In this document: one piece after another, positions 17,783-25,101 of the stretch
Layout of the letters: every line of letters begins with the position of its first letter
Numbering within the stretch: the stretch's first letter is position 1
Assembly: GCA_035301485.1 (NCBI GenBank)
Contig: DATGUF010000011.1
Location: 98,062-162,061, forward strand
Source: CALEAR01 sp035301485
GTDB taxonomy: Bacteria; Pseudomonadota; Gammaproteobacteria; Pseudomonadales; Alcanivoracaceae
Direction: 5' to 3'
DNA: 64,000 nt
Program-made: the position numbers and the translations under genes
Notes under the pieces: model-generated
Seen by the model: only the letters and a program-made list of their open reading frames with translations
The model's database searches: none
What the model was told of the DNA's origin: nothing

Positions 17783-19285
17783 ATGAAACAATACCTTATG
17801 GCTATCGACCAAGGCACTACGAGCAGCCGTGTCATGCTGTTTAATCGTAAGGCTGAGTGCATAGCAACTGTGCAGGAAGAATTTGCGCAATATTTCCCCA
17901 ATGATGGTTGGGTTGAACACGATGCCATGGAAATTTGGCAACAGTGTTTAGCCTTATGCCAAGCAGTGTTAAAAAAAGCCGATGTTAGCGCCACGCAAAT
18001 AATTGGCATTGGAATTACTAATCAGCGCGAAACGACGGTGCTGTGGGATAAAAACACGGGCGAGCCAGTGGCTAATGCCATCGTGTGGCAAGATCGGCGC
18101 ACTGCTGAGTGGTGTGCTGAGCTGAAAAAAGCAGGGCATGAAACCCTTGTGCGTGAACGCACAGGGTTGTTGCTTGATCCTTATTTTTCGGCCACAAAGT
18201 TGGCTTGGCTGCTAGACCATATACCTGGCGCCCGTGCGCGTGCTAAAGCTGGCGAGTTAGCGTTCGGCACCATTGATACATGGTTGTTGTGGCAGTTAAC
18301 TAAGGGGGCAGTGCACGCCACCGATGCCACCAATGCAAGCCGTACGCTTCTTTTTAATATACATACCCAGGAATGGGATGCAGATTTACTAAAACTTTTT
18401 AATATCCCCGCGAAATTGTTGCCGAGTGTAGAAGATAGCTCGCATCATTATGGTGATACAGCGCTTGAGTTGTTGGGCGCGCCGATACCTGTGCTTGGCA
18501 TTGCTGGTGATCAACAAGCAGCCTTAATTGGGCAGGCTTGTTTTAAGCCAGGCATGGTGAAAAGTACATTTGGTACCGGCTGTTTTATGATCTTGAATAC
18601 CGGTGATACAGCGGTGATGTCTGAAAACCGTTTGCTTTCTACCGTGGCTTATCGTCTCAACGGCACAGTCACCTATGGTTTGGAAGGTTCTATATTTGTG
18701 GCGGGCGCTGCGATTCAGTGGCTACGTGATGGGTTAAAACTTATCTCCTCCGCCAGCGAAACAGAAACCTTAGCTAGCCAAGGCGCAGGCAGCCAAGGGG
18801 TGTATTTTGTGCCGGCTTTTACAGGCCTAGGAGCGCCGTGGTGGGACCCACATGCGCGTGGGGCTTTATTGGGCCTTACCCGTGATACGGGTATCGCAGA
18901 GGTGGTGACTGCGGGCTTAGAGGCGGTGTGCTATCAAACATTAGATTTGCTAGAAGCGATGGTGGGTGATGGTGCAGTACGGCCCACTATTTTGCGCGTT
19001 GATGGTGGCATGGTGGTAAATAACTGGTTGTCGCAGCGCTTGGCCGACATTATCGGAGCGCGGGTGGCACGCCCTGAAATTACTGAAACCACGGCTTTAG
19101 GCGCGGCTTACTTGGCTGGCCTTGCTGCTGGTTGGTATAGCTCTTTGGATGAAATTGCCGAGAAATGGCGCTGTGAAAAAGAGTTTATGCCAGCGATTTC
19201 CGAAGCAGAGCGTTTAGCACAGCATCAAGGATGGCAAGAAGCAGTGTTGTGTGTGCGTCGTCAGAAAGGAAAGTGCGAAAACTAG
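17783..19285 (+). CDS. glpK: Glycerol kinase
   Basis: Phosphorylates glycerol to sn-glycerol-3-phosphate with ATP. 500 residues from the ATG at 17783 (MKQYLMAIDQGTTSSR), with AAGGA upstream; the ten-residue longer reading is not family-like. The FGGY-kinase signatures are DQGTTSSRVM, WQDRRTAEWC, ATDATNASRTLL, the ATP-site FGTGCFMILN, and AGDQQAALIGQ. No glpF, glpD or glpR is adjacent, so it is a lone glycerol-use gene here. It would use glycerol released from lipids. Confidence 0.97.
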   Translation: MKQYLMAIDQGTTSSRVMLFNRKAECIATVQEEFAQYFPNDGWVEHDAMEIWQQCLALCQAVLKKADVSATQIIGIGITNQRETTVLWDKNTGEPVANAIVWQDRRTAEWCAELKKAGHETLVRERTGLLLDPYFSATKLAWLLDHIPGARARAKAGELAFGTIDTWLLWQLTKGAVHATDATNASRTLLFNIHTQEWDADLLKLFNIPAKLLPSVEDSSHHYGDTALELLGAPIPVLGIAGDQQAALIGQACFKPGMVKSTFGTGCFMILNTGDTAVMSENRLLSTVAYRLNGTVTYGLEGSIFVAGAAIQWLRDGLKLISSASETETLASQGAGSQGVYFVPAFTGLGAPWWDPHARGALLGLTRDTGIAEVVTAGLEAVCYQTLDLLEAMVGDGAVRPTILRVDGGMVVNNWLSQRLADIIGARVARPEITETTALGAAYLAGLAAGWYSSLDEIAEKWRCEKEFMPAISEAERLAQHQGWQEAVLCVRRQKGKCEN

Positions 19286-19293
19286 GCACTAAA

Positions 19294-19322
19294 AAGCCCG
19301 CGCTGTAAAACAGTGCGGGCTT
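19294..19322. terminator. Terminator hairpin between glpK and argF
   Basis: Stem AAGCCCGCGCTG / CAGTGCGGGCTT with loop TAAAA, placed between the convergent glpK and argF genes. A short A-run before it gives a U-run for the leftward transcript. Confidence 0.8.
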
Positions 19323-19341
19323 AGCCTGTTACTGCTTAAAA

Positions 19342-20253
19342 CTAGTTCTTAGCGACCATTAAGAATTCCAGTAACGCCTTCTGCGCATGCAGGCGGTTTT
19401 CAGCCTCATCCCATACCACAGAGCGTGGGTCGTCGAGTAAATCATGGCTAATTTCTTCGCCACGGTGTGCAGGCAAGCAGTGCATGAACAATACTTCTTT
19501 GTCGGCTTGGTCGAGCAGCTCACGTGTTACTTGGTAATCGGCAAAGGCTACCGCACGTTTAGCTTGCTCTTCTTCTTGGCCCATGGAGGCCCATACGTCG
19601 GTAACCACCAAGTGGCTGCCTTTCACCGCTTTATTAAGGTCTCTTTCTAGGGTGACGTGCGAACTAAACTGTTCCACTAATTCAGCAGGTGGATCATAGT
19701 TTTCTGGGCCACTGACCACTAACTCAAAATCAAATTGAACGGCGGCTTCCATGTATGAGTTGCACATGTTGTTGCCGTCACCCACCCACAGAACTTTTTT
19801 GCCTTTAATGTTACCGCGATGCTCGGTGAAAGTTTGTATGTCAGCGAGAAGTTGGCAGGGGTGGAAATCATCGCTTAACGCGTTGATGACAGGCACTTGG
19901 GAGTATTGAGCAAAGGTTTCCACTTTGCTGTGCTCAAAGGTGCGAATCATCACCGCGTCAACAATGCGTGATAAAACGCGTGCTGAATCTTCAATGGGTT
20001 CACCACGGCCAAGCTGGGTATCGCGCGGCGAAAGAAAAATGCTGCTACCACCAAACTGAGTCATCCCGGCTTCAAAGGAAACACGGGTACGCGTAGAGGC
20101 TTTCTCAAAGATCATGCCTAAAGTTTTGCCGCGCAACGGTTCGTAGCGCTGGCCTGCTTTGAGCATAGTTTTTAGTTCAATGGCGCGCTGAATGATGTAA
20201 CCAAGTTCTTCTCTGCTGAGATCTTGCATGGTTAAAAAATGACGGACGCTCAT
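19342..20253 (-). CDS. argF: Ornithine carbamoyltransferase
   Basis: Makes citrulline from ornithine and carbamoyl phosphate (arginine synthesis). 303 residues, the usual anabolic length. The carbamoyl-phosphate motif STRTR and the HCLPAHRGEEI motif with the active-site Cys are present, as is the ornithine loop VWASMGQEEE. The start overlaps the argD stop in an ATGA, so argD-argF are co-translated leftwards. Confidence 0.97.
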   Translation of the reverse strand: MSVRHFLTMQDLSREELGYIIQRAIELKTMLKAGQRYEPLRGKTLGMIFEKASTRTRVSFEAGMTQFGGSSIFLSPRDTQLGRGEPIEDSARVLSRIVDAVMIRTFEHSKVETFAQYSQVPVINALSDDFHPCQLLADIQTFTEHRGNIKGKKVLWVGDGNNMCNSYMEAAVQFDFELVVSGPENYDPPAELVEQFSSHVTLERDLNKAVKGSHLVVTDVWASMGQEEEQAKRAVAFADYQVTRELLDQADKEVLFMHCLPAHRGEEISHDLLDDPRSVVWDEAENRLHAQKALLEFLMVAKN

Positions 20254-21437
20254 GCTTTATCTACCTGTTTTTTAAATGCTTCCATGGCCACGGCTAAGCG
20301 CTCCACGAGAGTATCAATATCTTCTTTGGTCATTACAAGGGGGGGCAGTAAACGCACTACATTGCCACCTGTAACGTTAATTAAAATGCCTTGTTCGCGG
20401 CCAAACGCTACCATTTCAGAACAAGGGAGGGTGAGTTCTATGCCCACCATGAAGCCTTTACCACGCACTTCTTTAAAGAAGGGGAAATGGCTGAGCTTAT
20501 CGCGTAATTGTTCGCGTAAGTATTCGCCCCTCTCTTTCAAGGTGGGCAACACATCATTCAAAATAGTAGTGACAGTGGCAATGCCTACCGCACAGCCAAG
20601 TGGGCTGCCACCATAAGTGCTGCCGTGGTTACCAGGGCCAAATAGTTCAGTGGCTTTGCCAGCCACCAAGCAAGCACCAATGGGAAAGCCGTTACCTAAA
20701 CCTTTAGCGGTGGAAATAACATCGGGTTTCACGCCATCACCCAAGCAGGCAAAATAATCGCCTGTACGGCCATTACCTGTTTGTACTTCATCGAGCATGA
20801 GTAATAAGTCTTCTTCATCACAAATGCTGCGTAGTTCGCTCAGATAATTATCGGCAGGTACATGTACGCCGCCTTCACCTTGGATAGGCTCTACTAATAC
20901 AGCTACCACGTTGCTGTTTTCTTGAGCGGCTTTGCGTACAGCGTCTGTATCGTTCCAAGGCACGCGTATAAAACCTTCCACCAAGGGGCCAAAGCCCTCT
21001 TGCACAGAAGCGTTACCGGTGGCGCTAAGTGTGGCGAGTGTACGGCCGTGGAAAGCTTTCTCTAACACGATCACGGTAGGTGTTGTAATGCCTTTTTGCG
21101 AGCCATATAAACGCGCTAACTTAATCGCTGCTTCGTTTGCTTCTGCACCAGAGTTGCAGAAAAACACACGTTCCATACCACTGGCCTTGCACAACAATTC
21201 GGCCAAGCGTTGCTGATGGTCGATATGATAAAGGTTAGAAGTATGGATTAAGGTTTTTGCTTGCTCTGTGAGCGCAGCAGTAACCTTAGGGTGGTTGTGG
21301 CCTAAGCCGCACACACCAATACCTGAAACAGCGTCTAAATAAGCATTGTTGTTTTCATCGTACAACCAAATGCCTTCGCCACGTTTAAATGTTAATGGCT
21401 GCCTAGCATATGTAGGCATTAAATACGTATCGTTCAT
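20250..21437 (-). CDS. argD: Acetylornithine/succinylornithine aminotransferase
   Basis: PLP-dependent aminotransferase acting on N-acetylornithine (and often succinyldiaminopimelate). 395 residues. The sequence shows the class III layout: FCNSGAEANEAAIKLAR, the LMLDEVQTGNGRTG strand with the PLP Asp, and STAKGLGNGFPIGA with the Schiff-base Lys. First gene of the argD-argF pair. A small hairpin (CGGCAGC/GCTGCCG, 21489-21508) lies in its upstream region; no ARG box was recognised. Confidence 0.96.
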   Translation of the reverse strand: MNDTYLMPTYARQPLTFKRGEGIWLYDENNNAYLDAVSGIGVCGLGHNHPKVTAALTEQAKTLIHTSNLYHIDHQQRLAELLCKASGMERVFFCNSGAEANEAAIKLARLYGSQKGITTPTVIVLEKAFHGRTLATLSATGNASVQEGFGPLVEGFIRVPWNDTDAVRKAAQENSNVVAVLVEPIQGEGGVHVPADNYLSELRSICDEEDLLLMLDEVQTGNGRTGDYFACLGDGVKPDVISTAKGLGNGFPIGACLVAGKATELFGPGNHGSTYGGSPLGCAVGIATVTTILNDVLPTLKERGEYLREQLRDKLSHFPFFKEVRGKGFMVGIELTLPCSEMVAFGREQGILINVTGGNVVRLLPPLVMTKEDIDTLVERLAVAMEAFKKQVDKA

Positions 21438-21616
21438 CTTAACCCGAGCGTTGTGTTTATTGGGAATATGAATGCTGCAAAAGAAAAGCGGCAGCGAAGT
21501 GGCTGCCGTGAAATCAAATCATAGCCCTCCCACCGTTTGGGTGCAATGTTAGTATTCTTGAGTTTGGACATGGCCCTTAGGCGGTAGTGTTGCTACACTG
21601 TGCAGCGTTAATCCAT

Positions 21617-21630
21617 TTGACTAGGGTCAA
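21617..21630. promoter_or_regulatory. FNR/CRP-like palindrome overlapping the grxD ribosome site
   Basis: TTGAC-TAGG-GTCAA, a perfect 5-4-5 palindrome close to the FNR/Anr consensus TTGAT-N4-ATCAA. It ends six bases before the grxD ATG, so binding there would act on elongation or early transcription, if at all. It may be coincidence because it also contains the AGGG likely used as ribosome site. Confidence 0.35.
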
Positions 21631-21636
21631 TTTAAT

Positions 21637-21960
21637 ATGAGCGATATTTTAGAAGTGATCCGCCAACAGGTTGAGCAAAACCCAGTGGTGCTTTACATGA
21701 AGGGTTCCCCACAGTTTCCACAGTGTGGCTTTTCTGCACGTGCGGTAGAGGTTTTATCGGAAGTGGGTAAGCCGTTTGCATACGTAAACGTGCTCGATGC
21801 CCCTGAAATTCGTACGAATTTGCCTAAATATGGTAACTGGCCCACTTTCCCACAGCTATGGGTGAAGGGCGAGTTAGTAGGCGGCAGCGATATTCTGTTA
21901 GAAATGCTGAACAACGGCGAGCTAGCTGAGTTAATGGCAGATATTCCAGATTCTGAGTAA
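21637..21960 (+). CDS. grxD: Monothiol glutaredoxin (CGFS type)
   Basis: 107 residues. The active-site CGFS has its Cys at residue 30, as in E. coli Grx4. Other family marks are the MKGSPQFPQ loop before it, WPTFPQLWVKGELVGGSDI (glutathione-binding TVP-like region) and the acidic C-terminus. These proteins carry and deliver [2Fe-2S] clusters with glutathione. It is a single gene, divergent from argD, followed by a strong terminator. Confidence 0.97.
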   Translation: MSDILEVIRQQVEQNPVVLYMKGSPQFPQCGFSARAVEVLSEVGKPFAYVNVLDAPEIRTNLPKYGNWPTFPQLWVKGELVGGSDILLEMLNNGELAELMADIPDSE

Positions 21961-21987
21961 GCACTGCGCAGCATAAAGCAAAACAAG

Positions 21988-22023
21988 AAAGCGGTTGAGG
22001 TAAATACCTTAGCCGCTTTTTTT
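21988..22023 (+). terminator. Rho-independent terminator of grxD
   Basis: Stem AAAGCGG...AGGTA / TACCTT...CCGCTTT followed by a run of T's to 22023. Confidence 0.88.
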
Positions 22024-22071
22024 ATGCTGGTTTAGGCATCACCCTAAATAAACAGACAAAAAGTGTTACAT

Positions 22072-22109
22072 AAAAAGGCCCCAAAAAGAGTGTCCAACTT
22101 TTTGGGGCC
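22072..22109 (-). terminator. Rho-independent terminator of the MMPL/RND exporter gene
   Basis: Perfect 12-bp stem GGCCCCAAAAAG / CTTTTTGGGGCC; read leftwards it continues into a T-run (A's at 22072-22076). It lies about 40 bases past the stop of the leftward exporter gene. Confidence 0.9.
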
Positions 22110-22147
22110 AGTTAAGGGCTCGCCTTTTTGTTGTTTAGAGCAGTGCC

Positions 22148-24748
22148 TTAGGAGGCGCTGCTCTGAGAAGCTTCCCGTTGCGAGTCGATTTCACGTGCAG
22201 TGGCATGCAAGTGCAACTTCGGTTTAACGGTTAGCAGCAGTGCAGGCAACACGGTGAGGTTGCAGAACAAGGCGATGAGCATGGCTGTACCTGTGAGTAA
22301 GCCAAAGTAGATAGTGGGGTTAAAGTTCGATAACACCAAAATAGAGAAGCCAGCAATAATGGTGATCGACGTGAAGTACATGGCGCGGCCAGTGCTACGG
22401 TGGCAACGGCGCATGGTGGCAATATAGTTGTTGTCACGCGATAGCTCTTCTGTAAAGCGATGCACATAGTGAATGGAGTCATCCACAGCGATCCCTACGC
22501 TAATAGCAGCTACTGTAATTGTCATTAAATCTAGCGGTAGGCCAATCCACCCCATGGTACCTAAAACAATAAAGGCACTAGAGATGCTAGGGGCCAAGGT
22601 GATCAAAGCCACCACTACACTGCGTAATTGCATCAATAGCATGAGGAATAGGGCAGCAAACACTAAGCCTAGCGTTTTGATTTGAGAATCAAACAAGCTT
22701 TGTAGCATGTTGTTGTACAGCACGAGCGCACCAGTGAGCGTCACTTGTTCAGGTTCAAAATCGAACTTCTCGATTAAATCTTTTTCAAGTTGCTGTAAAA
22801 ACTCGTTGCGCTTTAGGTTTGGGTCTGAATCCACCACACGCAGTGAAATGCGCAGTTGGTTTCCGTCGTCTGATAAGTAAGGGCCCACCAGCTGGCCGTG
22901 TAGGTCAGCAGGAATAAAACTAGCCATTAACATGAGTTGTAAGTAACTCAGCGGCCCACCGTTCAACTTTACGGCGGTTTCGTAGGTGCTAGCTAGTGAT
23001 AAAACTTTGCCGGTTTCAGGCAAGCTGCTGAGCCACTGCTGGATCTCAGTGACTTTCTGCAAGCGTTGCGGTGTATACCAATAAGCGTTTTCTAAATCTA
23101 GCTTTTTGCCTGGTGTAGCTTCTTCGCTTAAGTCGGCAAATGGGTCGTCAAAATCATCGGCGAAGGGGTCAGCAAAGTCGTCCGCAAAAGGGTCGTCTGC
23201 TTCTTGTTGTTGTGCCGTTTGTTTGGGTGCATCAATAATAATATCCAGCGGCGTGGTGCCACCTAATTTCTTATCAATGAGCAACATGCCTTGGTGAATT
23301 TCGGTATCGTCTTTGAAGTAATCGATAAAGCGGTTTTCCACCGTTAAGGTACGCACACCCAAGAAAGACACCACTAGTAATATGGCCATTACCACTAACA
23401 ATGGCTTGTGCCGGCGTTCTGTGAAGCTTGCCAGGGTAAGGGTGATTTTTTCAGTGAGAACGTTGTCGCTCGGTAGTTTTTTGCTATTGGGAATGAGCAG
23501 CAACATGCTTGGAATAAAGAGATAACACACGATTAATGCCAAGCTAATACCAATGGTCATCATCCAACCGAAATCAATCACGGGGCGAATGTCGCTCACC
23601 ACCAGTGAAGCGAAGCCCACCATGGTGGTAGTCACCATGAAGAAAGAAGGTTGGATCATGTGGCGTGTGGCTTCGCGCACTAGCCATTTGGGTGTTGCAT
23701 CGGGGTTGCTCTGCTGAAATTCGCGATAACGAGTGATCAAGTAAATGGAAATAGACATGGTGATAATCAGCAATAGTGATAAATAGTTAGAGCTGATAAC
23801 GGTTACTTTCCAGTCTAAAAAAGCCAAAATAGCGGTGAGCCACAGAGCTGAAAGCGTACAGGCGATAATGGAGGCAATAACCCAGCGTGGTTGGCGGAAA
23901 ATAATAAATAGCACCACGATGATAAAGAGTAAAATGCCCACGCCGAAGGTTTGCAAATCGTTCTTAACAAAGCTCACCATGTCGGTGGCAATCATAGGCA
24001 CGCCACCTAAGAACAAATCGGCTTTATCGCTGTTGGCTTTAATGATGGCGCGGAATTCGGCTACACGTTTAGCACTACGTTGCTGGCGCTCTTCATTGTA
24101 ATCGCTAACATCGCGGCGCAGCTGGGCTAATTCTTCTTTCTCTGTAGCACTGATGGCCCCCTCTAGCTGCTTTTTGCTGAGCTCTGTGCGGCGTTCCACC
24201 ATGGTGCGGTGTAAATCATCAGGGCTGAAGGTTACTAAGACAGCGGTAGTGTTGCCATCCTTGCTTACCAATAGCTCTTCATAAATAGGGCTTTCTTGAA
24301 TGAACTCTTGCTTGGCCAGTGCTAAATCCACGTCGGGGTCGCGCAGTGTTTTATAGTTTTTAGCCAGCTCTGAAAAAGTGGTGGGAGGGCTAAATAGCAG
24401 CGGCACATCGAGCATGGAATAAACAGATTGCACCCCTTCTATTTGTTGCAGCTCGTGATGCATTTTATCGAGATGCTCTAAGGTATCACGCTGAAAGAGA
24501 GGGCGGTTTTTTGGGGTGTAAGTGATAACTAAAAATTCACTGCCACCGTACTGCTTAACCACTTCTCGATAGCGCTCTAATGCTTTGTCGTGCTCTAACA
24601 CAAGCGCATCAGCAGATGCATCTAAACGAAAATTACTTAACTGTGTGACTGCTAACACAGAGGTGGCGAGAAGAAAAAACAACCAGAAAACGGGGTGCTT
24701 TAACACCAGGTTTTCATAAATGGAAAAAAACTGCCTTTTTTGCTGCAT
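22148..24748 (-). CDS. RND/MMPL-family exporter with acidic DPFADDF repeat
   Basis: 866 residues from the ATG at 24748, chosen for AGGAG six bases upstream; the 41-residue longer reading is Cys-rich and unlikely. It has the MMPL/HpnN-like two-fold layout: an N-terminal helix, a periplasmic loop of ~220 residues, five or six helices, a second periplasmic loop, and a final bundle with GIAVDDSIHYVHRF, the proton-relay-like segment. Family members export lipids or hydrophobic compounds. The second periplasmic loop (about residues 514-540) carries a short acidic repeat of DPFADDF units followed by a basic GKK. No membrane-fusion partner is adjacent. Substrate unknown. Confidence 0.88.
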   Translation of the reverse strand: MQQKRQFFSIYENLVLKHPVFWLFFLLATSVLAVTQLSNFRLDASADALVLEHDKALERYREVVKQYGGSEFLVITYTPKNRPLFQRDTLEHLDKMHHELQQIEGVQSVYSMLDVPLLFSPPTTFSELAKNYKTLRDPDVDLALAKQEFIQESPIYEELLVSKDGNTTAVLVTFSPDDLHRTMVERRTELSKKQLEGAISATEKEELAQLRRDVSDYNEERQQRSAKRVAEFRAIIKANSDKADLFLGGVPMIATDMVSFVKNDLQTFGVGILLFIIVVLFIIFRQPRWVIASIIACTLSALWLTAILAFLDWKVTVISSNYLSLLLIITMSISIYLITRYREFQQSNPDATPKWLVREATRHMIQPSFFMVTTTMVGFASLVVSDIRPVIDFGWMMTIGISLALIVCYLFIPSMLLLIPNSKKLPSDNVLTEKITLTLASFTERRHKPLLVVMAILLVVSFLGVRTLTVENRFIDYFKDDTEIHQGMLLIDKKLGGTTPLDIIIDAPKQTAQQQEADDPFADDFADPFADDFDDPFADLSEEATPGKKLDLENAYWYTPQRLQKVTEIQQWLSSLPETGKVLSLASTYETAVKLNGGPLSYLQLMLMASFIPADLHGQLVGPYLSDDGNQLRISLRVVDSDPNLKRNEFLQQLEKDLIEKFDFEPEQVTLTGALVLYNNMLQSLFDSQIKTLGLVFAALFLMLLMQLRSVVVALITLAPSISSAFIVLGTMGWIGLPLDLMTITVAAISVGIAVDDSIHYVHRFTEELSRDNNYIATMRRCHRSTGRAMYFTSITIIAGFSILVLSNFNPTIYFGLLTGTAMLIALFCNLTVLPALLLTVKPKLHLHATAREIDSQREASQSSAS
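23131..23202 (-). repeat. Short in-frame tandem repeat encoding DPFADDF units
   Basis: Nearly three copies of an eight-codon unit (DPFADDFA, DPFADDFD, DPFADL) inside the exporter gene. The DNA copies differ at third positions, so it is kept at the protein level and not a fresh slippage product. Confidence 0.8.
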
Positions 24749-24857
24749 AAAGCACTCCTGTGCACGAGAGCTAGGTAACTGATAAGTGGTTGAGTGTAAC
24801 GAATTTTTGCATAAGAAGAAGCTACACGATAAATAATTAAACAAATAATGAACTATA

Positions 24858-24962
24858 TTGCATTGGCGCACTCTTAGTAGATGACTCTATTTGTTCAGAG
24901 TTATTCCAGTAGTAGAGCTAAAAGCTCCTTTTTGCACCGCCTCCCCAGCGGTGCTTTTTTTT
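24858..24962 (+). ncRNA. Candidate small RNA ending at an orphan terminator
   Basis: The rightward terminator at 24934-24962 needs a transcript, but the nearest upstream gene (22148-24748) runs the other way. A short transcript beginning roughly at 24870-24895 would contain an AGCT-AAA-AGCT mini-hairpin (near 24917) and end in GCACCGC-CTCCCCA-GCGGTGC plus T8. The CTCCCC loop is complementary to GGGGAG-type ribosome sites, as in several known base-pairing sRNAs. The left boundary is a guess; TTGCAT at 24858 might be a -35 element. No promoter is certain. Confidence 0.4.
24934..24962 (+). terminator. Strong rho-independent terminator with C-rich loop
   Basis: Perfect 7-bp GC-rich stem GCACCGC / GCGGTGC, loop CTCCCCA, then eight T's. 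Orphan on this strand. Confidence 0.9.
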
Positions 24963-25101
24963 GCCTAAAAATATGGAATGGCAAGAGAAACTTATAGCGG
25001 CGTCGTGAATGCCATGGGCTGCTAAGTAAAGAGATTGCCTGTTGATTCAAAAATATACGAAGATAGTGAGGAGAAGAATAACAATGATAAAAGGATAATA
25101 A

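Larger units (their letters stand above)
24749..25101. other. 353-base intergenic region with terminator and possible small RNA
   Basis: No protein gene seen. It separates the leftward exporter from the rightward lipoprotein hydrolase. It is AT-rich up to ~24870 and holds a strong rightward terminator at 24934-24962 that has no protein gene upstream of it on that strand. Confidence 0.6.
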
